64,000 nucleotides of DNA from Chelydra serpentina (Eukaryota; Chordata; Testudines; Chelydridae). Numbering within the stretch: position 1 is the stretch's first letter; each line of letters opens with the position of its first letter. The translations under genes were made by a program, and so were the position numbers. Location of the stretch: assembly GCA_037349315.1 (NCBI GenBank), contig JBAIAC010000006.1, forward strand, positions 16,837,501 to 16,901,500, read 5' to 3'. Below the pieces are notes generated by a model. The model was not told where the DNA came from and made no database searches. It worked only from the letters and a program-made list of their open reading frames with translations. Below, in pieces: positions 32,915-43,384 of this stretch.

Positions 32915-33878
32915 ATGACCCCCAAGAAGCTTACCCTGGTTCCTGGGTCTCTGTGAGCTGACAACTCAGGGAGAGGCGTCGGCGTGCTGTCCCTGGGAAG
33001 AAGAGGGGCCAAGGAAGACTCAGGCCACTAGGAAATCCAAAGGGAAGAGAGGAGAGACACTGTATTGAGTGATGGGCTTGGGGGAGGATAGCAGGGTCCC
33101 TGGATGGTCACCAGTGCACCTGCTCAGAGGAGGAGCAGCGTCTGAGACAAAGGAGGTGGTCAGAGTCAAATGACTGACAAGTAAAAGTTTGGGAAGAAGA
33201 GCTAGCTTGATCGGTGGGAAGGTCCTCCGTGAGGTTCCCCCCCACCCCGGGAGGACTCTGAGTGGGGAGAAGCCATTTTGGAAGCATCTGGAGCCAGCCA
33301 CTGAGAGGGAAAGACTTCCTGTGTGGTGAGCTCATGGCTCCCAGGGTGCATGCAGGGTACCTGGAAGTACCTGTTTGAGGTGACTCCCTATTTATAGAGT
33401 ATAGTTGGGAAGACTCCTTACTCCTCAGGCTGAGTTAGCCCTCCATCTCCCTAGATAAGCTGGTTACCCTGTGGCCAGTACTGCTCTGCCTGCTAGTTAA
33501 GGGCTGTTTAGGATTTTTAGGATAGTTCGTGTAATTTGCACCTGGTTCCTGCATCCCTTTTATGTTGAGGGGAAATCTTGGGAACAGAAGCAGCCTGACT
33601 CCTTATTGAAGAGGACGCCTGCCAGCTGCGATTGTCAGCCCCCCTGCAGTGGCTGAAGAGTCCAGATTAATCTCTGAATGTGAGGACCATTTGTGGAATT
33701 GTGAGTGCACTGTCTTTTAGCTAGATAGTCAGGGAAATTGTTTGGGAGACCCCTCTGTTTCCTGAACTGCATTCTCAAGCCAGGTGGATTTTATTAACCT
33801 GTGGACGGACTTATTTTATCTCACACGTGAGTCTTTTGGGCTGTACTGACTGAAGTAAGCCAAGTTGCTTATTGCTGC
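32915..33878. other. Unassigned sequence, perhaps LTR-derived
   Basis: GC-richer than the surroundings, with no domain and no repeat that I can name. No matching ends found. Confidence 0.35.
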
Positions 33879-34345
33879 CATAGGCCCTGACTCCAGGGCT
33901 GGAGCTCCCATGGAAAAAAATTAGTGGGTGCTTAGCACCCACCGGCACCCAGCTCCTCCCCACCCCCCAAATGCCTCCCGGCAGCCCTGCCAATTGACTC
34001 CTCCTCTCCCTCCCAGCACCTCCCACCTGCTGCTGATCAGCTGTCCTCGGCATGGGGGAGGGGGAGGACCGGGGACAGGGTGTGCTCAGGGAAGGGGGTG
34101 GAACTGGGTGGGAAGAGCCCCCTTGGCTGCCCCTCCCCCTAGGAGCTGCAGGGACATGCCAGTCAGAGCTGGGTAGGGAGCCTTCCAGCCCCGCCAACCC
34201 TCCCGCACCAGCACCAGCGGGGGTCCCGGGTCGTGCAGCGCCGCCTGCCCCTACCTCCCAGCATGGGTCCCAGGCCACATGCCACCTGCCCCCTCCCCCC
34301 AGCACCTGTGGTGGTCCCAAACCGCACCCCCAGAGCACCCTCAGC
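33879..34345. mobile_element. Right-truncated relative of the 1072-1460 MITE
   Basis: The left end CATAGGCCCTGACTCCAGGG and the following hairpin region (GGGCTGGAGC, AAAAATTAGTGGGTGC, TAGCACCCACCGGCA) correspond to 1072-1150. The interior is GC-rich and of low complexity, producing false ORFs of up to 175 codons. The matching right end (GGCGCCTATG) is absent; the element stops before the hairpin element at 34351. Confidence 0.55.
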
Positions 34346-34350
34346 CCAAG

Positions 34351-34460
34351 TTTTAGTTAGGGGTATATAGTAAAAGTCATGGACAGGTCATGGGCCGTGA
34401 ATTTTTGTTTACTGCCTGTGACCTGTCCATGACTTCTACTAAAAATACCCATGACTAAAA
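34351..34460. mobile_element. Fold-back MITE, 110 bp
   Basis: TTTTAGTTAGGGGTA, AGTAAAAGTCATGGACAGGT at the left and ACCTGTCCATGACTTCTACT, TACCCATGACTAAAA at the right make an almost complete hairpin with arms of about 45 bp. The loop is around TGAATTTTTGTTTAC. It is non-coding. Confidence 0.75.
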
Positions 34461-34464
34461 TGTA

Positions 34465-35190
34465 GCCTTAATAAAAAATAATAATAATGGTGATGCATGA
34501 TATAAACTGTAAACCATGTCCAATGGTAGAATAAAAACCACCACAACTTCCAGACCATCATATATATAACCTGACCAAAATGACTTATTTTGTGTGGATA
34601 ATAGGGAAAATGAACAAAACATTCGCTTTCAGTCTCAGACTTTATTTGGTAAGTTGCAGTGCAGAGAGGATTGTTACAGGTGAGTTATAAACTCTTGATA
34701 GCAGGGTCTATTTGTAATGGAAATGCTGACAGACCCTTAGTGATTGCAGCATGTGCGTACACCTCTATAATTAGTTTGCTACAGTCACCACAGACTGCTT
34801 TGCATCAGCTTTATTAGCTGAACATACAGTACTTCAGACATCCAGAGGCTTTTTGTGTGTGTGTCCACAGAATTCGATAATAAACAGGCTGCTGCCTCAC
34901 ACACTTACTCTGGGGCACTGTATGATCATTTCCTTTATTCTGAGAGTAAGTTAAAAATGAGACCATCTTTTCCCCTGTTAGTATGAAAAATGTTTCTAGG
35001 AAAACATTCCATCTGACCTGTACCAAGCAAATATGCCTTTCATAAAAACCAGCTTTAATTTGGGATTCGTGACACCCTTGGGATTTTTTCCTATTTGGTG
35101 ATGTGGCAAGCTGAATTCTGCACCCTTCCCAGCTACTGAAGTGAACTGGGAATAGGCCGGGGGCCTTCTGACAGGCTGTATCTCTGCAGT
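34465..35190. other. Unique sequence
   Basis: No coding signal or named repeat. Confidence 0.4.
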
Positions 35191-35199
35191 GGCGACTGA

Positions 35200-35491
35200 C
35201 AGTAGCGTAGCCAGGGGGGAGCAGCCGCTCCCCCTTGAGCAGAAGCGGCGGAAGCGGCGCCTTTTTTTAGCAGCACTAAAAAAGGCGCCGCTTCTTTTTA
35301 AGCGCCGCTTCTTACACTCACCCGGCGGCGCTCCGGGTCTTCGGCGGCATTTCGGCGGCGGGTACCACCGAAGACCCGGAGTGAGCCGCCGAAGTGCCAC
35401 CAAAGACCCGGAGCGCCGCCGGGTGAGTACAGGGGGAGGCGTCTTTCTATAGCACCGCTCCCCCTGCGCTCCGGACCTGGCTGCGCTACTG
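35200..35491. mobile_element. GC-rich hAT MITE, 292 bp, perfect 8-bp target duplication
   Basis: Ends CAGTAGCGTAGCCAGG and CCTGGCTGCGCTACTG (15 of 16 complementary), flanked by identical GCGACTGA at 35192-35199 and 35492-35499. The interior has strong CGGCGGC/GCCGCCG inverted motifs and is very CpG-rich. It is the better preserved of the two copies (the other is 24964-25235). The 171-codon ORF across it is an artefact of this composition. Confidence 0.93.
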
Positions 35492-35493
35492 GC

Positions 35494-35541
35494 GACTGAG
35501 GCTTTCCTCATTGGTGGGGACTGAGGCTTTCCTCATTGGTG
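35494..35541. repeat. Tandem duplication, two 25-bp units
   Basis: GACTGAGGCTTTCCTCATTGGTG occurs at 35494-35516 and again at 35519-35541. It begins within the target duplication on the right side of the hAT MITE. Confidence 0.9.
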
Positions 35542-35604
35542 ATCATTCTATAGGTCTGCTGTGGTCAGTTGAACTTGGAGCTACTTAATAATAATCCCTT
35601 ATAT

Positions 35605-35830
35605 TGTGTTTTTTATCAGTAAATCTCAAAGCACATCATAATCTTTAGAAGTATTTACCCTCACAGCACCCCTATGAGGTAGGGGAATATTGTCATCCCC
35701 AGTTTACAGATGGAGAACTGAGGCACAGAGAAGCTAAGTGTCTTGCCCAAGGTCATATAGGAAGACTGTGGTGGAGTGAGGAATTGAGCCCAGGTTTCCT
35801 GGGTTGTAGGCTACAGTCCTGATCATCCTT
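35605..35830 (-). repeat. MIR/CORE-SINE
   Basis: Almost a full-length MIR in reverse sense: CCTATGAGGTAGGGGAATATT, CCCAGTTTACAGATGGAGAACTGAGG, AAGCTAAGTGTCTTGCCCAAGG, GAATTGAGCCCAGG. This is the best preserved MIR core in the window. Confidence 0.88.
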
Positions 35831-36039
35831 CCTCTCTTAAAAGGGTTACGTACATATAAAACATTCTCTTTTGGGAGGGCAGTGTCAGGTAGTTAGGATG
35901 ATGAGGGCACTGACTGGACACAGGTTGGCTCAAAACTCAGTCTAATCAGTCTTGTGCCCAACGGTGCCTTGTGAAATAGTGAACAAAGCAATAGCTTTTG
36001 AGTTAGGCAAACTTAGTCTTAGTCCCAGCTCTGCTTCTA

Positions 36040-36240
36040 GTTTGCTGTGGATTTCTACTGCGGGTAGATGTACATGCACCCGAGTCCTAAAAACAGCAGT
36101 GTAGTGCCTTGGGCTAGGTGCTTGAATACAGTCCAATCTTAGGTATGTATTTTGGTGGCTACATAGCTATTTTTAGTGTGCTAGTGCATATACATATACC
36201 TGAGCTGGAAATTACATCTCCACTGCTGAGTAGACATACC
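36040..36240. mobile_element. MITE with TAGACATACC end
   Basis: The right end, GAGTAGACATACCCTG, is the complement of the GGTATGTCTAC ends at 52146 and 11607. The left end, CTACTGCGGGTAGATGTACATG, is a decayed partner. It is non-coding. Confidence 0.5.
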
Positions 36241-36335
36241 CTGTGTGGCTTTGGGTCAGTGCTTCTAGTTCCCCCTTTGAAAATATGGACTAATGATACT
36301 TCACCCGCTTCATAAAGCACTTCAGATGAAAAAAC
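36236..36335 (+). repeat. MIR fragment
   Basis: TGTGTGGCTTTGGGTCAGTGCTTCTAG...CCCCCTTTGAAAATATGGACTAATGATACTTCACC is a decayed forward MIR core. Confidence 0.55.
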
Positions 36336-36339
36336 TCTC

Positions 36340-38250
36340 TTAATACAGTATTACTTATTACAGTAACTATGGAAATAACACCTGGCATCATTAGCGCTGT
36401 GTTGTGGGCAAACTGCATTAATTAATAATTTGGAATTTGTGCCCTCTGTTCTACAGAGGGAATAAAACACACAGACATAAAATGCTGTCAGAACAAAAGT
36501 ATTACTCAAAATAGAATGTATTAACAACAAGAAACCTTCTAAAAATATCCCAGTATAATGAGTGGTGTGGCCAGTGCTGTACAAAGATGATCCAACAGAG
36601 AAAGAGGAAACATTCCAATACTGTCTGAACAAAAAGTGCTTCCAAGGAAGGAACATATTTCATCTCAAGCACCTCAATATGTGTTTAGCCCTAAGAGTTC
36701 CACTAATATTTCTGCACTAGCCACTGCAGAGGTGTTTGTAACATTTCAGTCCTCAGCTCTCAGAGGATTCTGTCACAACTGAAATGAGCGAGAGAGACAC
36801 AATATCAGAGCAGCTGTTCCCAAGAGATATTGGGATAAGACAATAACCGATGGGCTTTCTCGGCCTCAGCTAGTCCAGTATTGCCCTCAGATACAGTGGC
36901 AGAACAAGCAATAGCACTGAAAGATTTATTGAGGCTGCAAGGCTTGCAACTTTTATTTGGCTGGAAATGGCATGCTCTATGGAGTAAAGTTTTTATTGCT
37001 TTATATGTTTCTTCTCCCCAGCCCCCGCTATCTCTATTCTTATTTCTTTGCAGTTTCATTCAGTGTTATAGTGTTACCCCCTGGAAATACAGAATAGGGA
37101 AGAAACATGGACTGTCACCTTTATGATACTACTGAAATGCTTCACGGCCAACATACAATATTAACTTGCACAATGACAAGGGGAAAAAAATGTTTGAGAC
37201 GCATCCATACCAGCTGAGAGCTGCCTGAAATAGTTCTGTGTTGTGCTGACAAGGAAGTGATAGCCAGAGAGGGTCCCTGTTATCCACCTGGCTGCTGCTG
37301 GAACAGGTGTTCATACTTTCCCCTATAGGATGCTCAAACAGATCAGACACAGTGCTTAGTCTTTTAAATGTCTGCAGTGCAATTTTATTTTCACCAGGCA
37401 ACAGTTCTGTTACCTCAACATGAGTACAAATAAATAAATAAATCAGCAAATATTTTTATTTCTTTAGTTCAGGCAAATATTATATTGAAGAGTCTATTCA
37501 GATAACTGATTATTTAGCCTCCAAAAGGCTCTATAGCTCAAACTTCTTTCACAAATTTTATTCCATTACCCACTTCTTCAACAGCTGGTACCTCATTCTC
37601 CAGTTAACATTCCCAATTAGGCTAATCATTCTAAAACTTTAGAAGAAAAAGGACACACGGTAGGAAAGAAAACAACCTTTATCTCCTCCACTTATTTTCT
37701 CTTCTTGGCAAATAATTGAGCTATTTAACCCTGCCTGAGACCTCTCCCAAAGGAGAGTTCAATGAACTGTGAACAAACCTAAATTAATATAATCCAATAT
37801 TAGCACATTCTTTTCCCTGTGCGATACTGTGACATATGTGAGTTATATTAAATATGATTATTTATTATAATACTCCTATCTAAAGCACTCATTGGTATTT
37901 TATATGGGCATCCTACAAAATTAAACGTACAACAGAGCCCAGATATGCAAAGGTACTTAGGTGCCTAAATATCGAGTTTAGGCACCTATATCCCAGTTTC
38001 GACATCATTATGATCCACAAAACTGCTGCTGACCCCTGTAGACCCCTAAACTCACTCAATGTCTACATTTTCAAGATAAAGATCTACGTTTTGGCCTCTG
38101 GGCACTGTCCCGAATGTGGCCTTTGGATGCCTGTTGCCCACCTTAAATCCCAGAGCGATTCACAACTCGGGGAAGATAAGCATTCAGCAGCCTAAGTTGC
38201 ATGTGGGGGCAGCACACTTACCAGAAGTGGAGGAGGTGATATCCACCTTG
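36340..38250. other. Unique sequence
   Basis: No coding signal. 37925-38000 contains the TTTAGG/GCCTAAAT old repeat. Confidence 0.4.
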
Positions 38251-38254
38251 TAAC

Positions 38255-38420
38255 TTTTAGCCCAGTGGCAAGAACACTCACCTGGGATGTGGGAGATCCA
38301 GATTCAACTCCTCCCTCGATGCTAGGGGGGCGGCAGAGAAAGGTTCTTCTACCTCTCAGGAGGGTGCTTTAACCACTGAGAAATGGGCTATTCTGATGTT
38401 GGGCTCCCTGAATCTCTCCT
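38255..38420 (+). repeat. tRNA-derived SINE fragment
   Basis: TAGCCCAGTGGCAAGAACACTCACCTGGGATGTGGGAGATCCAGATTCAACTCC has pol III A- and B-box-like spacing. It is the same family as 32118, 47697, 56690 and 60684. Confidence 0.55.
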
Positions 38421-38424
38421 ATTG

Positions 38425-40004
38425 AAGCTGCTTCACTGTGGATAAATAATGAAAGAGTAATTGGAGCAGGAGGACTGGAGCGTGGATCCCCCCGGCATGT
38501 TTCCAGCTCACTCGGACCCTGTCTTCTGCAGCTGGGTTTGAGAAGGGAGTGGAGGGGGCAGAGGGGGCTGCCACCCCAGCCTGGCTCTCCCTCAGGCAGC
38601 TGCTGCACTGCACAGAGTCAGCGACCTAGAGCGGCCATCTTCAGCTGCTGTGAGAAGCAGCTCCCTCCCGCTCCTCGCCGCTGCCAGGGACAGGGGCCAA
38701 ACATGCTGTGTGGGAGGCACAGTGGGAGAAGACCAGAGCCCCTCCGCAGGTAACTCTGGCGGGGTGGAGAGAGCACAGTGGCTGAGCTCAAGGCAGGGAG
38801 TTCGCTGGGCAGAGGAGACACATGGGGCAGTCACGTGTCCTCCCCTTTAGATTGCGTCCTTCCTCCCCCAGTATCAGGTGACACGAGTCATCTATGCCTA
38901 GGCACCTCGCTTGGCTTTGTGGATTATACTGAGAATCAGACACAAATTTATTTGTGGTGCAAGTGAGGTCCATAATTGCACAGCTCCTGACTGTCACAAA
39001 TTCAGATTTGAGCTTCATTATATTCCCAGTCACCTAGATTATGTAAATATTTCATCTAGAGATGTTCTATAGTCTAGTCAAAAATCTTTGCATGATTGTT
39101 CAATCCAGGCCAGGAATTCAGAACACCATATATGACACTATTCTTTCAACCTATTGACTGGATATTAGGACTTGCTGCTCCACATGTTGGAATCAAGAAG
39201 TATTTATAGACCAAGACTATGCCAGCTATGTTGCCTTGCCTGTAGAGAAGTCACAGAATTTCAGCCCCACTCTCCAAGATGCCACCCTCACCATGGGGTG
39301 AGAGAATAATAAAGTACTATTTAAATCCAGCAATCTTGACAAAAAGCACACTTTGAATCCACTATAACCTAGTCCTGACTCTTCTGTACTATGAGAGAAC
39401 CTACACAGCTCAGAGTGGAATAGTGTATCTGAATGCCTGGCCAAGACTTTGTTGAAATTTGGATCCAGTTCAGAACTTCACAACTTGGTGTTTATCATGA
39501 ACAACCTGAAACTAGACATTAAATCCAAACACCCAAGAACCTTGAAGAAACTTTCAGTTCACCCCTGAATTCTGTGGAACAGGTCCATCTTTGATCTCAT
39601 ACCTAAAAATCTTCCCTACTAATAGAGTTCATTCCCTGCTGATCATCCATCTGATTAAACCACTATCAGAGCAGTAGCAGACAGAAGGAGGCTATCTGCT
39701 TTACTTTACCAATTATAAGCATTAAGGCTTCCCTGTTTTAACATTTAATGGGGTTCTCAGACACTGTTTCTGACAAGCAATAAGGGGAACTTTGGAACAT
39801 TATGACAAGCTACAGTCTTAATTTATGCTTCTTTTACCCCAATGCTCATGTCAAATCCACTCCCTATGATAACAACATGCACAAATTAGATATTATAAAG
39901 TCAAATGCATCCTTTAAATGCTACTTCAAAACAAACAGTTTAAGCCATGGCAATACACCCAATTACAAGTGGTTTTAAATAAAAAGTTCCTGAGGGTCAA
40001 CTGC
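38425..40004. other. Unique sequence; GC-rich island 38500-38850
   Basis: 38500-38850 is GC-rich with several overlapping ORFs of 60-80 codons on both strands. None has a domain, and I see no splice-site-bounded coding signal. The rest is AT-rich. Confidence 0.4.
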
Positions 40005-40014
40005 CTCTGAGTAG

Positions 40015-40526
40015 GTTTCAGAGTAGCAGCCGTGTTAGTCTGTGTCAGCAAAAAGAACAGGATTACTTGTGGCACCTTAGAGACTAACAAATTTATTTCA
40101 GCATAAGCTTTCATGGGCTACAGCTCACTTCATCAGACGCATGGAATGGAACACACAGTAAGCAGATTTTTATACATTCAGAGAAACATGAAAAGGTGGA
40201 AGTACCTATACCAACTTTAAGAGGCTAATTAATTAAGAGGAACTATATCAGCAGGGGAAAAAACTTTTGAAGTGATAATCAAGATGGCCCATTTCAGACA
40301 GTTGACACAAAGGTGTGAGTGAGAATAGTAAACTAGGGGAAATAGATTCAATTAATGTAATGACCGAGCCACTCCCAGTCTTTGTTCAAACCTACGTTAA
40401 TGCTATCTAGTTTGCATATTAATTCAAGTTCAACAGCTTCTCCTTGGAATCTGTTTTTGAAGCTTTTCTGTTGCAAAATTGCCACCGTTAAGTCTGTCAC
40501 TGAGTGATTAGAGAGGTTGAAGTGTT
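40015..40526 (-). mobile_element. 5'-truncated Penelope-like retroelement, 3' end
   Basis: The 3' end is at the left (GTTTCAGAGTAGCAGCCG on the plus strand). Reading minus, a 59-codon open segment ends at a TGA at 40348-40350 and is followed by a 333-bp 3' UTR. Identical 10-bp target duplications, CTCTGAGTAG, lie at 40005-40014 and 40527-40536. A TGG/HF-rich C-terminal segment of this kind and the fold-back relatives at 18309 and 41987 suggest a Penelope-like element. The catalytic parts are missing, so the class is a strong suspicion only. Confidence 0.7.
40348..40525 (-). pseudogene. C-terminal fragment of a Penelope-like ORF
   Basis: The open reading begins at the truncation point and includes EHFNLSNHSVTDLTVAIL, then a basic FKNRFQ, then ELELICKLDSINVGLNKDWE, and ends HYIN-stop. 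The HF(N)..NHS motif followed by a 'FW/LE.I.KL.T...GLN' pattern is what I expect at the end of the GIY-YIG endonuclease domain of Penelope-like elements. No RT or GIY-YIG core is included. This small gene end is too short to be called from length alone; I support it by its intact frame and by the element structure. Confidence 0.6.
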
Positions 40527-40539
40527 CTCTGAGTAGCTC

Positions 40540-41970
40540 CTTAGGTGCTGTGTAAATTCTTTGTATCCTACTGAAACAGCTAGTCTTCTGAGATGCAAGA
40601 ACCCATCAGCTATGAACCAGTGAATAGAAAAACAACTATCAGGTAAAAATCCCTATTTTTGCTCCTTTTCAGATTTCATACTTTTCTTCTGATTTTAGAA
40701 AGTACAGGAATAAATATAAGTAATAATGGATGAACTAGAAGGAATCAAAATTATGGGCAATTTGGGCATGACATTAGAAGTTTATTTCCTTCCTTCTTTT
40801 ACAATATACTTCTCCTCTCTCCCTCACCCCAACCAAAAGAAAGCTTCATTCTATAGTAACATACAGTGACAGAAGCAGAGCTAAGTCAATCACAGGTTCT
40901 TCAATTACTAGAACCTGTCAAGTCTAGCGAACATCCGTTGATGCTCTGACACATCAGTGCTGTTATTTATATCCTTGCTCACTAAACTTGTATAATTTTG
41001 GGTATGGTAAAGACTGGAATTTGTTCTTTCCTAAAAGCAGAGAGCATTGGTACTAATGGGATTCATGAACAAGCATCTTGTTGTGAATATGATAATTTTC
41101 CTTGTTAGATATATGGCCCTCAGGCCCGAAGAGCTAGGATGTAATTAAGGAAAGGAAAATCTAGCTTGAATATAAGGCAGATTTTTGTAAAGATGAGCTC
41201 TGTTAACCCACTAAATAATCTTCCACAATGGGTTCACCTTACTTCAATGATTTAAAACAGGACTGTAAATAAAACAAAACAAACAAAACAATAAAACAAC
41301 CCCAAACTGGAAAATATACACTAGGGAACAATCTTGGGCTATATGGGAATGGAATATGTTATCCAACAGATCTGATGCTGTGATTCCATGATGTAACCTT
41401 GGAAAAAATGGGTTTAACTATCCCCACATGCACCCATGAAAAGACTGAGGGCAAATCAGGTCTATGGCAGTGAATTACTAAGGAAATAACTCTAGCTTGT
41501 TTTATTTTGAATAACCTTGGACCCGATCCAGCTCCCACTGAAGTCACTGGAAGACTCCCATTGTGTTCAGTGGGCTCTAAGTCAGGCCTTTTATTAATAA
41601 ATTCAAATGTCAAGAATGGGGTGAGTTTCTACTCGATGGAGCCTTTGTTTTGGAGAAGACTGGGCCTGCTATATGCTCAAACCTTGCTTGTGATCTCAAG
41701 TAATATCTAGAAACAGAGTCTGGAGATATTTGCCTGACCACCAAAATAAAAAAGTCTGCTTCACCAACTCTCAGTCAAACTATTGAACATAATTGGGCAG
41801 GGGATTTGTAAAGGTAACCCCCCCCCCCCCCAATGCACTTGGACAAAAGCACCTTTGTTTATACAGGGTATATCAGATTCCTTTAGCATGACAGTAAGTG
41901 GATAATTATTTTCTCTAATATCTTTTTAAGTCCATCCTCAAAAGTCACTCATTCTGCAAAACTCACCAAT
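40540..41970. other. Unique AT-rich sequence
   Basis: No coding signal. A run of 16 C is at 41817-41832. Confidence 0.4.
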
Positions 41971-41986
41971 CCTCTACCAAAATACA

Positions 41987-42140
41987 GGTTTCAGTGTAGT
42001 AGCCGTGTTAGTCTGTGTCAGCAAAAAAAAAAAAGAAAGGAATACTTGCGGCACCTTAGAGACTAACAAATTTATTTCAGCATAAGCTTTCGTGGACTGT
42101 TAGTCTCTAAGGTGCCACAAGTATTCCTTTTTTTTTTTTA
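41987..42140 (-). mobile_element. Fold-back copy of the Penelope-like element, 154 bp
   Basis: The left end, GTTTCAGTGTAGTAGCCGTG, is the element 3' end (minus sense). The arms ATACTTGCGGCACCTTAGAG and CTCTAAGGTGCCACAAGTAT are inverted, with a spacer of ACAAATTTATTTCAGCATAAGC. A-rich and T-rich runs pair at the base. Perfect 11-bp target duplications, ACCAAAATACA, lie at 41976-41986 and 42141-42151. Confidence 0.85.
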
Positions 42141-42604
42141 ACCAAAATACACTATCACAAACCCCTCACCAAATAATTAAACAAAACCAAACCCAAGCAA
42201 CGAACCCGGGTGCACACACACTCTCTGTGACCCCGTCCACACGAAACGTAGAACTGGATTTTTGTAATCAGATCATAACCTCTGACCCAGTTAGCACAAA
42301 TACAGCTTTCAATTGCACCCACCTTGCGGCTCTTCTGGCTCACAGCAGTGTATGTACATCCCCACCTGCCCATTGCCTAACCCTGTGAGAACCAGGGCAG
42401 CTAGCCCATATTGCCCAAGCTTGGAAAATACTGTCCAGAGTACATGCACACCGAGAAGCAACAGCTGTACCCTAGTGTAGGGTACAATCTGCCCTGGGAG
42501 CAGATCAAAGAATGAAATGTTACCCAGAGAGTCATATGCACCTATCATGGTGCTGGAGCATGTATATATGAAAAGTGACTGTCTATGAAGTCGCTGCATT
42601 GTAC

Positions 42605-42832
42605 ATGAAGGAAGTGTTGTCTAGTGGCCAGAGTGCAAGCCGGAGATCTGGGTTCAGTCCTCTGCTTTGCCACAGATTTCCTCTGTGACCTTGGGAAAGT
42701 TGGCTACCTCTCTGTTCTCCATTTGTGACATGGGGATAATAGCACTCCCCTACCCCACAGAAGATAAATGTGTAAAAATTGTGAGGTGCTGAGATACTGC
42801 GGTGATGGTGGCCATATAAGTACCCTGGGTGA
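42605..42832 (+). repeat. MIR/CORE-SINE, near full length
   Basis: The order is TCTAGTGGCCAGAGTGC and GGTTCAGTCCTCTGC (tRNA-like head), TCTGTGACCTTGGGAAAGTTGG, CTCCATTTGTGACATGGGGATAATAG, then the 3' part. This is the complete MIR arrangement. Confidence 0.85.
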
Positions 42833-42849
42833 ACAATATGGAAACACAC

Positions 42850-43353
42850 TTTTTGTACAGAAATGCAGGTACGATTTATAATGACTGGAGGTATTCTAAG
42901 TGCATTGTGTATTATTCCAGTAATAAAGCAGTATTATCCTTAGAGCCATTCTGTCTCTCTCTCATTTCTCAGTACAGCTTTGAGAGCCTTCCCCAGTTTC
43001 CTTCTTGCCTGGTTTCCTGCTTTAATGTAAAGAAACAGACAACCTATCCTTTCACATAGGAACAATGATGACACGGTTCTATTCAGAAGGAGCATTCTGA
43101 TTTACTGCATCATTTTGGGCAGGTCATTTATAATCCTTATATGCCTCAGTTTAGCTGCATGATAAGTCTTTATAATGCTTACCCTGAAGGAGTATAGGTA
43201 TAAAAACAGATTTTTTTTACAAAAATGCTTGGAGATCCTCAAATGGATAGCGTTATAGACAGTAAATAGGCAGTGTGGAAAATCATAATAATTTAAAATG
43301 ATTCTATTCTCGTATGAATAAAAGACTTTCATTAAAAAGTTTCTCCTTTTAAA

Positions 43354-43384
<31 letters not shown>

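Noticed and set aside
33811..34360. ORFs of 175, 102 and 82 codons
   Set aside because: Low-complexity Gly/Pro-rich translations of a GC-rich MITE interior.
34996..35511. 171-codon ORF, Arg-rich
   Set aside because: It crosses both ends and target duplications of a MITE, so it cannot be an ancestral gene.
38500..38850. CpG island promoter of a gene
   Set aside because: GC-rich with several small ORFs, but there are few CG dinucleotides, no first-exon-like frame and no gene nearby.
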